Part shown: positions 52,457 through 63,176 of the stretch, in pieces | How the letters are laid out: every line of letters begins with the position of its first letter | Numbering within the stretch: the stretch's first letter is position 1 | Source: Hypholoma sublateritium FD-334 SS-4 | Lineage: Eukaryota > Basidiomycota > Agaricomycetes > Agaricales > Strophariaceae | DNA length: 64,000 bases | NCBI GenBank assembly: GCA_000827495.1 | Contig: KN817530.1 | Span: 366,446-430,445 of the forward strand | Direction of reading: 5' to 3' | Program-made: the position numbers and the translations under genes | The notes under the pieces: model-generated | What the model was told of the DNA's origin: nothing | Database searches by the model: none | Seen by the model: the letters and a program-made list of their open reading frames with translations, nothing else

Positions 52457-55400
52457 TTAAAGGTCGGTCCTGCGCTTGCTAAGAACTCTCTTGGGGATCT
52501 TTTCATTTTTCAGCCGGGATACAGTTTTCGAAGGAGGAGCAGGAGCAGGGTGGCCGTATCCGATGACAGGGGGTGCGAAAGAAACCGTGGTGATTACGGG
52601 CGGTGAGGGAATCTGCACAGCAGAGGGAGGCACCATAACGCTGGCCCGTTTCTTCAGCTTGCGGCTCGCGGTGATCTGAATTTCTTGGAGCTCTTTCGTG
52701 GTGGGAGATATATATACATTGGATGCAAGAGGAGAGCTGCTGGGCGGGGGGTGATACACTTGGGCTTGTGGTTGGAATGCGACCTGCGCACGCCTCGGCG
52801 GAACTTGCCACGAAGAAATATGCGCTGGCGGTGAGGAAGGCTGCGCTCTATGAGGCGTAGCAAAGCCACTGGGGTTCACGTTGTTGGAATTGGCATTATT
52901 GAGGGGCGTTGGCATCACAAGGTGTTTGGGTACATGGCGACGCGGAGGAGGTCCACTTCGATGCTGTCCGGATGACGTAGTGGAAATGGTTTGGTGGGTG
53001 CTTCTACCATCTCTTTCCGGGTCGCGACTAGGAATGGACATGTTCGAAGTCATGAGACGCTCCCTGCTCCTGCGAGCAGGAAGCATCGGCATGACTTTCG
53101 GGGGGTCCGGGGGCGCGCTCTGCTGCTCTTGGTTCACCGCTGGAGGGGCAATCTGCATAGGAGGACCTTGTATCGCCCTGGCATCTGAATCGCGCCAGTG
53201 CTGTTGAGGACCAGTGGGGATGTCCTGTGTGCGGACGGCTGGGTAGGCGCCTTGAACGACGACAGGCTGCATGGGTGGTAGCGCCGGCCTCTCCGGGTTA
53301 GAACGATGCGAGTGATGCGAGTAATGTGAATCGTCGGAAGGACCAGAGCGAATGGACGGCCTCAATGACACCCGCTCCGGACTAGTACTAGGAGACGACG
53401 CTCGCGTTTCTGTGACCATGTGGAAGTAAGTAGATTGACGAGCTCGTTTTTTGCGATCGTCCGAAATCACATTGATGTTGCCGCCTACAGCTATACTGTA
53501 AGGTGGCGGGTCAACACTATTTCTCTCTGCAGGAGGATTGTCGTGCTGCTTAGAAGGCCGCTCCACGCTCCGCATGGTAGGGGCTATTTTGGGGACCTCC
53601 AGAGGCCGAACAGGTGACGGCGGGCGAGAAAGCTCCCGCGATGACGCTCGGCCCGGGCCATGTGAACTATGCGAAGAACTGTCGTATGTCAGCGCTGAGG
53701 GCGATGATGTGCGTGAATGTTCGTTCTCTAGATGGATGGGGTCATACGGGTTGAATTCTTCCGCAGGATCCGGAGTTCCATGGGGCAAAAAGATTCGGGG
53801 GGTTGGTATCAAAGGAGTTTCAGGTTCCTCCAGCATGGCCATGCCTATATCAAATGGTGTGCTGTTGTTGTCCGCAGGATTCTCCTTCGCCACGTTCGAG
53901 TTGAACGCTACCTTGTCTCGAAATTGGGCTGAGGAAGTCGTCTGATATGGGGGTTCGGGACCAGGATTGGATACAATGAATGGGCGGGGCACGTTTTGCG
54001 AACGTCGCCGAGATATACTTGAATTACTGCTATCGTTTCGAGAGTCCAAAGATGACTGATACAAAGAATTAGTTTCTGGATTGAATTGCGAGGCTTGTGG
54101 AACATATGAATCTGAAGATATTTGCATTTGAGAGCGTGAAGTCGTGAAATCTGGTCTAGGATGCATGCCAGATTCTGGGCGCATTGCAGAATGGGGATTT
54201 GGAAGAGGATGAGGATTTGGAAAAGACGTAAAGCCAGGCGAAGGAGGAGGCTGAGATTGCCGGCGACGTGAAGGATCGGCTTGTGCGTCGGGTCGTCCAT
54301 CCATTCGATTCAAATGCCGAGGAGGTATCAATGAAGTCTGCGAAGACACCAGCTGAGACTGACTGCGGGACAATGAGGGATGCATCGGCGGATACGTTTG
54401 CTGCATTCGCGGAGGTAAAGCGGAAGTATCGCGCATGCGCGGAGGGGGTGGTGGTTGGTTAGGGCGCTGCTCGCTAAAGTTTCGCGGTAGGATTTGCCCC
54501 GGCGAGAGTTTCAGCGAGACGCCGACGGGTGCTTGCGGTGGAAAGTAAGGCTGCTCGGGAAATCAGGGGGGAACGTGTTTACACTTAGTAGCAGACGCAC
54601 CCTGCCATAGGCTTGCATCCCTTGGATGAGGTCGCTCGCGCCGTTCTCCCTACCGCCAAAAGGGTTCGTATTCTCCCCTCGCTTAAGTGCCTGGGACGCC
54701 GCCTCGTACGGGCCATCGTGATGGAGGGAGAGTCCCAACGGATTAGTCTCGTCGAGCTCGTCGATCCGGTCTAAGTCTTTGGCGCGGACGCTATCCGTTG
54801 GGCGCTTTGACATCGCAGAGAGGCTTGTGGCCATCGATCTAGGAGTAGCTGAGCTAGACGTTGTGGCACGGGGTGGCAAGACCGGCCTGCCTCTTGGCGC
54901 TGAGAGGACAGACTCGGACACCGTCCGACCCGCAACGGTCCTTGGAACATCATTTTCAAGGGATAGCAGGGCAGCCTTCGTCACCAGGCTGGCGCTAGGA
55001 TTCGAAGATGTGGCTTGTAATGTCTTGCGACGTGATAGTATAAAAGGCATACGTTTCTTCTTCTTTCCTTCCTTGACTGCGGGTGGCTGTGGGGGGATAA
55101 TGGACGCCCTGGAGGCAGCAGGAGCCGTCGTGCGTGGATTCAACGATGGCGCAGTCGCAGAGGGTGCGGCGACTTGGGAGGGAGAGGCACCAGTCAAAGG
55201 AGAGGTAGAATCGAGGGTTGTCGGAAACGGGAAAGATGGGTCCTGATGCTGGGTGCCACTGCCACCAATATAAGACACGGGAGAGTTTGGCGGTTGAATG
55301 AGCTGAAAATCGAAGTCTGCCGAAGTGACGATGCCGTTATTGAGAGCAAAATTAGCAAGCACTGGCCCTCTATTCTTATTCTTCAAGACAGGATGGCCTT

Positions 55401-55560
55401 GTGGAGGGTTGTCCCATGCAAGTTGTTGGTTGTTGACGGAGTAAGGATTGAGACGGGGGTCAGCTGAGAAGGCCGGGTCAGCGAGAAGGTGGGAAGGGAC
55501 GATGGAGTGGAATTCTTTCGGCTTGGGCTGGACAGATAATCTAAATTTCATAGGGACCAC
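52457..55560 (-). CDS. Large disordered Ser/Pro-rich protein, function unknown
   Basis: Two exons joined by one intron (about 54541-54590). The start is at 55560 (MVPMKFRLSVQPKPKEF) or the inner ATG at 55551. The N-terminal 90 residues look ordered (HSIVPSHLLADPAFSADPRL, QQLAWDNPPQGHPVLK, VTSADFDFQLIQPP). A second conserved-looking block spans the intron: DLIQGMQAYGR joined to PYFPPQAPVGVSLKLSPGQI. The rest, over 800 residues, is Ser/Pro/Arg-rich and disordered with many SP/TP sites and PPxY-like stretches (DPPPYSIAVGG). The C-terminus is basic (KNEKIPKRVLSKRRTDL). I do not recognise the family. The composition suggests a scaffold or regulator; that is inference only. Confidence 0.75.
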
Positions 55561-55877
55561 ACAGCCATATAAACGAGGGGAGAGTTCTAAGGAATGCGTC
55601 AGTCACGGCGGGCTCCAACTCCCGCATTGCCTCTTTTATCGCCCCTCCCGTCAATAATCCGTGCTGCTTCCCTCGTGCTCCCGATATTGGAACCGGCCCC
55701 ACCAAAAATACCTCATCGGCAACAGATTACACAAAATAAAATGCGAGTTTATTGTCATGATTGTGCTAATGCTGTATGTATGCGGTATGTTTCTATCCTG
55801 GATGGTCATCGTCCCACTAACGGAATATTTGTGCGCTTCTAATGTACGTCCTTCTGCTGATGAACGACGATCAAACC
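55561..55877. other. intergenic region between two minus-strand genes
   Basis: About 317 bp upstream of the 52457-55560 gene and downstream of the next one; presumed promoter. Small open frames on the plus strand are not supported. Confidence 0.4.
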
Positions 55878-57998
55878 CTATGTGGCCCTTCGACCTTGCA
55901 GCCCCCTGGCTGGAACACTACTAGTTGTAGCCGTCGAGACCCCAAAACGTGATTTGCCCGGGCCGGGTGCGGGGGCTGGTAGGCGAGATCCTACTGTCCG
56001 GGCAACAGGTTTGGGTATAGCTGAAGAACCGATAGCGTTGTACTTGACAGGCTGCCTCAATCCTGTGCTAGATTGAGAAGGAACAACAGGTTTTATCACC
56101 GCTGCTGGCTTTTCCGTGACACCCCCAACCGTATTCACCGCAATTCGCCGCGGTCCATTGACGGTCAAGGAGGCCTTCGCCGGGTCAGCAGGCACACCAT
56201 GGTTTGAATTTGAGAGGGAAATAAGCTTAGGCCCTTCGGACAGTAGCACCCGTCGTGGGCCATCGCCAGTCGTATGTGAGATAGGAGGCGTCGTGCTTTT
56301 TTTGGTGGCGGGAATTACTGTAGGATGAACAACCCTGCGATCCCGATGGCCGCTGTTGGCAGGCGATGGAGGGCCAGTCGCGGTGAGTTTGGCCCGCCCT
56401 GCTGGTAAAACTGCGGGCGAAATCGTTGATATTCTTCTAGAAGGGGTTGTTAAAGAGGTTGATGTAGAAGCTGATACTGCGGGAATGGCATTTGCTGCGG
56501 TGGATACTCGCCGAGACAGAACCTTTGACCGCTTCACAATCTTGAGAGCGGGTACTGCCATAGGAGGGTGTTGCAAGAGCAAGTTCGGAGTACTTGGCGT
56601 CGACAAAATGAGAGATTCTTTTTCATCGAGAGAAGATATTGATGCGGCGGCAAGATGCTTTCTATCGTGACTGGAAGTTGCATTCGGATACATTTCTGCA
56701 GAGGTAAAGCAGATTAGCGATAATCACAATCATTTCTGCGCGTTGAACTAACCGTGATTGTCATTTGAAATCTTATCCGAACGAGATTGCGGGATGAATA
56801 CGCCTAGTGAATCATTAGGATCGAGTATTTGCAAAGATGGCAGCAAACCTACGGTTACTAGACCCAGCATGGATCGGGTTTGTAGACTTGGGAGGACTGA
56901 TGCTCTTTGGGGACACTGAAGATTTGACAGTCAGGGCACATCCTCAAAAAAATTCGCGGGCACATTCGTACCTATGCCATTGTTAATATTGGATTCCAGC
57001 GACGGTATGGGATCTAAGTCGTCTTCTCCAAAGCTCGTATCGATTTCGACATCTTTCAAAAAACTATCCATTCCACTTTTTGAACTAAAAAAGGAAATCT
57101 TTTCGTTCAGTAAATCGAACGTCGTATCAGATGAGCTAAGGTGCAGCTGAAACGATGAATGCAGGTCAATAGACATGCGATTATCTGAATTGGCCGGAGA
57201 AGACGCGTTCGGCCTAAGTCGCGGCTGCGGTAGAGGCAAAGTCAAGAGGGCATCAGAGGACTGAGGGGATGAAACTGAAGCGTTGAGAGGAAAAGACGAG
57301 TCTCCCATTAAATTCTCCGAGGCTGTTGGTAAGTCGAGGGTGCAGACGGACGATCCAAGTGCACCATGCAGCGACACTACGCATGGAACAGTATTCTCAG
57401 CATCAGGATCGACATCAGAAATTTTGATTACTGGGGCAATAATAGTTGAAGAAGCAGCATTGTCGCTCGGGCTTTTGAGAGTAACATGTGCTGAGAAATC
57501 AGTTGAGATGGGGGAAGTGGGAGGACTGTCCACCCGAGCAAGTTTAGACGGTGCTTGCAACATTTGTTTTCGGTATGATTTGCTGTGTGCTATTGGGGTT
57601 ACCTCATCCTTGAACGATAATTCTGAAAGAGGCGTCCGAGGAGTTGGAGATGCCTTGGGAGTGGTAAACGCGGTGGCACGACGGCCAGACCACTTGGGAG
57701 TAGCTGCCTTGGCCATGTCCCGCCACGTTAGCGTGTCTCCGTCGTCATTCTCAGTAATATTACTTTTAATCTCTTCAAGCTCTTCCTCCATAGCCAAAAG
57801 GTCGTGCATATCGGGCTCGTCGACTGTCATGTCGCCAATGTCAATAAGACGCCGTCGGGGAATGTGCTGGGCGGGAGTCCGCGGCCCAGATGGACGGAAG
57901 AAGGATGATTCGCCAACGTTGTTTTCTTTATCGGAGGTTGAAGAGAGAGAAAGTGGGTCGAAGAGAGAGAGGATGCTGTCCCGGGGACGGTGAGCCAT
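55878..57998 (-). CDS. Disordered Ser/Thr-rich protein with SP motifs, function unknown
   Basis: The start at 57998 gives MAHRPRDSILSLFDPLSLSS; an upstream in-frame ATG exists at 58049. Exon 1 runs down to about 56972 and includes an acidic helix (MHDLLAMEEELEEIKSN), many SP/TP sites and a segment near its end (DTTFDLLNEKISFFSSKSG). A 56-nt intron (56916-56971, with CTGAC branch site) joins NNGI to VSPKSISPPKSTNP. Another intron leads to RVFIPQSRSDKISNDN, and the last exon (from about 56690) is basic and disordered with repeated GPRR motifs, ending VPARGLQGRRAT at 55878. About 670 residues. The many SP/TP sites would suit CDK control, which is inference. It is divergent from SLD2 with 138 bp between start codons. 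Confidence 0.75.
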
Positions 57999-58136
57999 GA
58001 TTAATGATTGACAGAGGTTGTTCAACTGGCACGGAGGCCTGGCGTTCAAGAAGTTGAACTCCTTTGTTTGTCCGTATGTACGCGACTGTTCACCAAACCG
58101 CGTCGCTTCTGCTCTTTCCCATCACCCTCCGTGTCC
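57999..58136. promoter_or_regulatory. 138-bp bidirectional region, disordered protein / SLD2
   Basis: Presumed shared promoter region. The plus-strand reading frame of SLD2 stays open through much of it (from 58008), so the start choice matters; see SLD2. Confidence 0.4.
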
Positions 58137-59855
58137 ATGGCTGACCTAGCCACAGTTCGTACAGAAATCAAGACCTGGGAGCGCGTTTTCAAGGATTCAC
58201 AAGGTCGTCCCCCTACTCTCGATGACATCAAAGCCAACAATGCCATCGGTGCGCAGTCATACATATCTCACGACTTGCTCACCCTCATGTTTCATTCAGC
58301 CAACAAGTACAAGCTATACAAACGACTTTCCAAGGCTGCAGCTTTGTCGGTCTCCACCCAACCATCAAAACTGGCTGCTTCGCCGTCTACTCCTCCGAGG
58401 CCCACTCATGCAAAAGCGTCAACTTCTATTCTCCGTTCCACCTCGCGACCTGTCGAACCCAGCGCGCCGCTTGCCGCGTTCAACCCGTTCTCTCCCCAGA
58501 AGAAAGCAAAGGACAAGGGCAAAGATCGCGACTTTAGATCTTCAAGAGACGAACCATCAATAACCAGGTCTCAATTAACTTTACGCGGTCGCAGCCCCTC
58601 TCCTGACCTTTCTCCACCTAAACAACAATCCGACAGTACATCCTCTGCGACAGCCCTGAAATATGCTCTTCCTCTACCTTCATCGCCTGTGAATGCTGTT
58701 TCTAGAGCGCGGAAACGACTGCGAGGAGAACCCGTATCACCATCACCCAGTAAAGAGAAAAGACGACGTGTGTCTTCACAAACCACTCTCTCATTCCCTC
58801 GACTCAACCTCGATGTGCGTATCGACGATGAACAGGAAGGTCAAATGGAAGTAGATTCGTCTTTCGTTGACAATTCTCCCATCAAAGCACCTAAGACCGG
58901 TAAATCCTTTCCGGCATTATTTGAGCACGATGTTGCTCCCGTGGATCTTTTCGGAGTAAAATCTAATTTGGAGATCATGAACGTCGACACCAGTAAGCCT
59001 ACCGATAGAAGCAAAAAGCCAGTCCACCCTGTTACACACAAAAAACCTCCGACACGCGCGTCTAATCCCATTAAAACGGCGCGCGTTCCTACCGCCAGCG
59101 CCGATGTTGAAGCGTCAGATATTTCTGCGCCACCAACTCACTCGCAAGACATAGTCAGTCAACGCGCTCGTAGTGAAGGATCTAGCAATCGATCATCTAT
59201 GAAACGCGCTCTATCAGAAGACATCGACAATGGCATCGCCTTCGGAGCCCTACGCACTAAACCTCCGCTCCTTCCTCCGTCTCCTCCGCCCGCAAATACT
59301 CAAATGACATCTAATAAAACTGGAAAACTCAAGTCTCATCTTAAAGGAAAGTCGAAGAGCAGAAAGAAGTCAAAGCTGGATGGCGAACCAATGGAAGACG
59401 ATGATAGCGATGGGCAAGAATCGAAGACCAAATTCAAAATGGTCAGACGACATGATACTCGACCGCAATATGCAATCCGGCGGCACGACGAAGATGGCGT
59501 CGTGTCCGATTCTGATCCAAATTTAGGCCAAACACGTTTTTCCCCGCCTCGTGCAGCCACGCCCAGTAACTCGCAGCTTGAGGATGGCGATGTCGAAATA
59601 GATCTACCCGAGCAACTCCGGAGCGTTTTAGCACTGGATTCTATACCGACCAGTCAAGTTTCGGACGAGGACCGTTTAGTTAAGGGTCTGCTGTATGGTC
59701 GTCGGGTCACTCATTATGATCCTAGCAAGGGGGGAGAGATATGGGATATCGGCGAGAATGACGACCATGATCCAGATGACGAACATCCTAGACACGCAGA
59801 AGGAGAGGATGATTGGGAAGGAGAGCCTGTCCCGTGGGAGGTGGGAGAGTTGTAG
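58137..59855 (+). CDS. SLD2: DNA replication initiation protein Sld2/Drc1
   Basis: Sld2, once phosphorylated by S-phase CDK, binds Dpb11/TopBP1 and helps load the Cdc45-Mcm-GINS helicase. The start at 58137 gives MADLATVRTEIKTWERVFKD, then GRPPTLDDIKANNAIGAQ and KYKLYKRLSKAA, the Sld2/RecQ4 N-terminal signature. The middle is disordered and rich in SP/TP sites (TPPRPTHAKAS, SPDLSPPKQQ, SPSPSKEKRRR), as expected of a multi-site CDK substrate. A conserved C-terminal block reads DEDRLVKGLLYGRRVTHYDP. It ends WEGEPVPWEVGEL at 59855. About 572 residues, with no intron. The open frame continues upstream to 58008, but that extension overlaps the promoter and lacks family similarity. Confidence 0.9.
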   Translation: MADLATVRTEIKTWERVFKDSQGRPPTLDDIKANNAIGAQSYISHDLLTLMFHSANKYKLYKRLSKAAALSVSTQPSKLAASPSTPPRPTHAKASTSILRSTSRPVEPSAPLAAFNPFSPQKKAKDKGKDRDFRSSRDEPSITRSQLTLRGRSPSPDLSPPKQQSDSTSSATALKYALPLPSSPVNAVSRARKRLRGEPVSPSPSKEKRRRVSSQTTLSFPRLNLDVRIDDEQEGQMEVDSSFVDNSPIKAPKTGKSFPALFEHDVAPVDLFGVKSNLEIMNVDTSKPTDRSKKPVHPVTHKKPPTRASNPIKTARVPTASADVEASDISAPPTHSQDIVSQRARSEGSSNRSSMKRALSEDIDNGIAFGALRTKPPLLPPSPPPANTQMTSNKTGKLKSHLKGKSKSRKKSKLDGEPMEDDDSDGQESKTKFKMVRRHDTRPQYAIRRHDEDGVVSDSDPNLGQTRFSPPRAATPSNSQLEDGDVEIDLPEQLRSVLALDSIPTSQVSDEDRLVKGLLYGRRVTHYDPSKGGEIWDIGENDDHDPDDEHPRHAEGEDDWEGEPVPWEVGEL

Positions 59856-60339
59856 CAGCGGATCTGGATTCTGTGCTAATGTATGTTCCACCTTTCAACG
59901 TGTATATCCTCCTGTAATCTTTAACCCTGAAAAGCTCTAATGGCATCTGCGTACGTTAAAGATTGTGATTTTGGCAATCACGTTTGGCACGTCAACGACG
60001 GCGCGCAAGACGCCCTCCTGACCGCAATTAAACAGGTAATCCCTTGCACCCGCTGAACATTGATTGACGATAGGCAGCTTCATCATAGTGCATCACAATG
60101 CGGTATCAGGGTGCAAATGAAGCACTGAACAGGCCACCGCAGCCTCATTCCAGGCGCATGTTCAACGGCATACCCACGTCCTTTGCCTTTTCCATGCCTG
60201 CGCAGTGCGCGTGTACATGAGACCGATCATATATCAGACTAGATGAATGCAAGAAACACCGTACACGACAAGAAACGGCGTGGCCTCCGCGCAGTACGTG
60301 GACCGAGGAAAGTATCTAAAGCCTTCGTGAAGTATCGCC
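59856..60339. other. intergenic region, SLD2 3' / F-box gene promoter
   Basis: 484 bp between two plus-strand genes. A short frame from 59940 (MASAYVKDCDFGNHVWHVND) ends in a plausible GTAATC donor, but no matching downstream exon was found, so it is not called. No other feature. Confidence 0.4.
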
Positions 60340-62847
60340 ATGTCCCATAATTCCATTCTCGACAACGCATTCGACAGTCTTCGCCGTAAAACCAGCTTCC
60401 GTGAAAGTCTACGAATACTTCGTTCCTCTTCCAAAGACAGTCTGAAATCGGCAAAATCCTCCAAGAAGCGGTCATCTTCCTCGTATCAACCTTACGCCGT
60501 TTACGAACAGACCATGGCACCAATCATTCTCAGAGATCCCGAAGCGACCACCAAGCTGTTGGAAGCTATCCTCGACTCTCCCAGTGGCCGCCGCTCGCTT
60601 TCCAGGCTTGCTCGAACCTGCCGCGCGTTCGCAGACCCCGCCCTAGACGTCCTATGGAGGGACCTCGACTCCGTCGTTCCAATTGTTGGATTGTTCCCTG
60701 GACATCTATTCAAGAAGGCGCGCAAACCTAGCATGGGATTGGTATGTCCAAGTTATAACCCTCGCTGCAAAAAAAATGTTCATTATTCATCTACCTCCTA
60801 GAGCAAAATGCCGCGCGACGAGGATTGGAAAGCCATCATCAAGTATAGCCAGCGCATCAAGCGGATTGCCTACGACGAGAGCTCCAACAACGTCACTCCA
60901 TCCATTTTCGCCGTTTTTGAGGAGTCTCGTCCTGTCGGAATGACATACATCCTTCCTCGTCTCCAGGAATTGACATGGAAAGTCGAAACTTCCGCTACGC
61001 TGGATCGCTGCACTCTTTTCCTTAACCCCGAACTTCAATTCCTCAATCTTGACGTCGGAAGCAAGCTTCCCAAACTCAATGATTTCCTCGTCGACATGGC
61101 AAGCCGCACAAACTTGAAGGGCTTTTCCTTCGTTTCTCCGACTCCTCTACCTGACGCGTTTACCGAACTTCTCTCAGCCCAAGATGGCCTGGAGAAGGTC
61201 GCTCTCGTTGCTCCAGGAGCATTATCGCCAGGAATTGGCCGTTGGGTCGCCGCGCTGCCTCAACTGAAGAACCTTCAACTCGACCTCACAGGAAGGGCTC
61301 CTATAGCCGTAGAAGGATTTTTCGATGAGCTCCTTCCGCGCTCCGGAGACTCTACGCCTAGTTCAATTGGGTCCAGAGACAGCGGCGTCTTCTCTGGTGA
61401 GGAACTAGATTTTACCGAGATACGAAAGTCTGCTCTCCGACTCACAGGAGATTTACCTCCCAAAGGCTCTTTCACCAAGCTGTGCAAACTTCAACTCACC
61501 GGAGAAGTTGCGAACATCGCTGTCTTCTTGAAGCATCTCGACAGCGCCCTTGTTCACCTTGAACTTGTGATTGAGGACCCTCCAGACAACGCTGATTGGC
61601 TGGACCTTTCAGAGCTGATTTGCGGTCGGTTCTCGCGATCCCTTCAGTCGATGCGCATCATTGCGACGCCGTCGTCGAGATTTGCAGACTTAGTTCGTTC
61701 CACATCTCGCGCAGAACCACCGACAGGAAGACTTGCGCTTGATAAATTCGTTGGTCTATCAAAGTTGATCAAACTCGAAATTGATCTTCCGGAGTCCGTC
61801 GTCTTCACCCCCGCAGACATCCAAACGCTGGCGAAAGCCTGCCCACGTCTGGAAATTCTCAAGTTATGCCCGCTATCACGCTTTCCCCCTCCGCATAGCC
61901 CGAAACTGACTCTCGAATCGCTGATCCCTCTGACGATCCACTGCAGAAACTTGCACACGCTTGCTGTTGTCTTCAATGCTACCCCGGGAAGCGAAAAAGT
62001 TCTGCGATCGCAAAAGGTCTGCTCACCATCGCTTCTCCGGCTTCACGCTGGTCACTCGTGGGGCAGCGATCCGCTTCAGATATCGATCCTTTTGAGCCAT
62101 CTTATGCCCAAACTCGAGCTTTTGAAGTGGTTCCAGGAGAAGAACAGAACGGGCTTTATCGAGGCGCACGCAAAGACATGGCAATCTGTGTCGGACACCC
62201 TTCCACATATCCAGACCTTACGCTCAACCGAGCGGTCCTTTGTCCGGGTAGTGATGCCTGAACTACCTCCGTCGCCGCCGGTCATTGAAACCTCCGAAAA
62301 GGGCATCGATGCCACCGTTTCAATGGTGAGCGAAGGTACCATGGCTCAACCGCAGCTGGTCGATGCAGACGTCCAATTCTCCCCCGAGCTCGTAAGCGTC
62401 GAAATCGACGCGACTGTCGGTTACTGCGAGGCTTCCATCGATGCCACACCAGCCATTGCAGAGATGGGCGTTGCAGCCATGCCAGAAAAAACATCGGCAT
62501 CCGTCTCCGCCGTCGCTCCTTCCACTTCTACCTCGACCTCGACGGGCACGAGCGCGGGGACGGATTCCAACCTGCCTGTCCAGCCACCCCATATATCAAG
62601 TATCAGCATGTTCCCTTCCATCCTAAATTTTCTCTCTTTCGCCTACCGATTTGTCACTCTCCCCATCTCGCTCACATCTCGCATTCTGCAAGCTGCTCTC
62701 GCGCAATTCCAGCCTAAAAGCAAGGGCCGCGGTGACAGCAATGGCAACAGCGCTGCAAAATCTACTCCATTGACATCCGTCTCTATTCAGACTGGTACTG
62801 AACCTTCGGAGTCGATACCGATGGACAACCTTCAAGTCCGTCAATGA
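60340..62847 (+). CDS. F-box/LRR-like protein with C-terminal hydrophobic segment
   Basis: Exon 1 starts MSHNSILDNAFDSLRRKTSF at 60340, with a Ser/Lys-rich leader. An F-box-like helix pair of the basidiomycete type follows (LLEAILDSPSGRRSLSRLAR, TCRAFADPALDVLWRDLDSV). One intron (about 60740-60801) joins KPSMGL to SKMPRDEDWK. The main part has degenerate leucine-rich repeats, e.g. LPRLQELTWKVET, LPQLKNLQLDLTG, LCKLQLTGEV and CPRLEILKLCPLS. F-box proteins bind Skp1 and recruit substrates to SCF ubiquitin ligases. The C-terminal 200 residues are Ser/Thr/Ala-rich, then contain a hydrophobic stretch (FPSILNFLSFAYRFVTLPIS) before a polar tail. About 815 residues. Substrates are unknown; such genes are numerous in mushroom genomes. 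Confidence 0.82.
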
Positions 62848-63176
62848 TTATTATGCTATTACAATATATTCGCTTACTTTACCTTTACCATGCCTATATG
62901 TTCGTGAACTATCAGACACACACTCATGCAACTACATACGAATATGATGATACAAAATATGCAATACATTTTCTCTCTCACCAACCCCGTTCTAAGACGC
63001 AAGCTATTCTACAGCATCAGGCAAGTGAATCACTAGAAGCCCCTAACTTAAGTTTGGCAGAGGTCAATGTAGCCACGTGGGGAGATTTATTACAAACAAG
63101 GCGCAACACTTCGAGCGCGACGCGTCACCGCGATTGGACTCATAGACTGCATACCTCATCTACGCCCAGCTACATT
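62848..63176. other. intergenic region, F-box gene 3' / RPN5 promoter
   Basis: 329 bp, AT-rich at its left end, holding the F-box gene 3' region and the RPN5 promoter. A plus-strand frame running through it into RPN5 is fortuitous; RPN5 similarity begins at 63177. Confidence 0.45.

Noticed and set aside
56916..56939. 24-nt in-frame intron in the disordered protein at 55878-57998
   Set aside because: A donor further upstream gives an ordinary 56-nt intron (56916-56971) with a CTGAC branch site and keeps the downstream frame (SPKSISPPKS then RVFIPQ).
58008..58136. 43-codon N-terminal extension of SLD2
   Set aside because: The frame is open, but the Sld2 signature begins at MADLATVRTEIKTWE (58137) and the extension lies in the short divergent promoter.
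59940..60040. Orphan first exon (MASAYVKDCDFGNHVWHV) with a donor site
   Set aside because: No compatible downstream exon before the F-box gene start and no recognised family.
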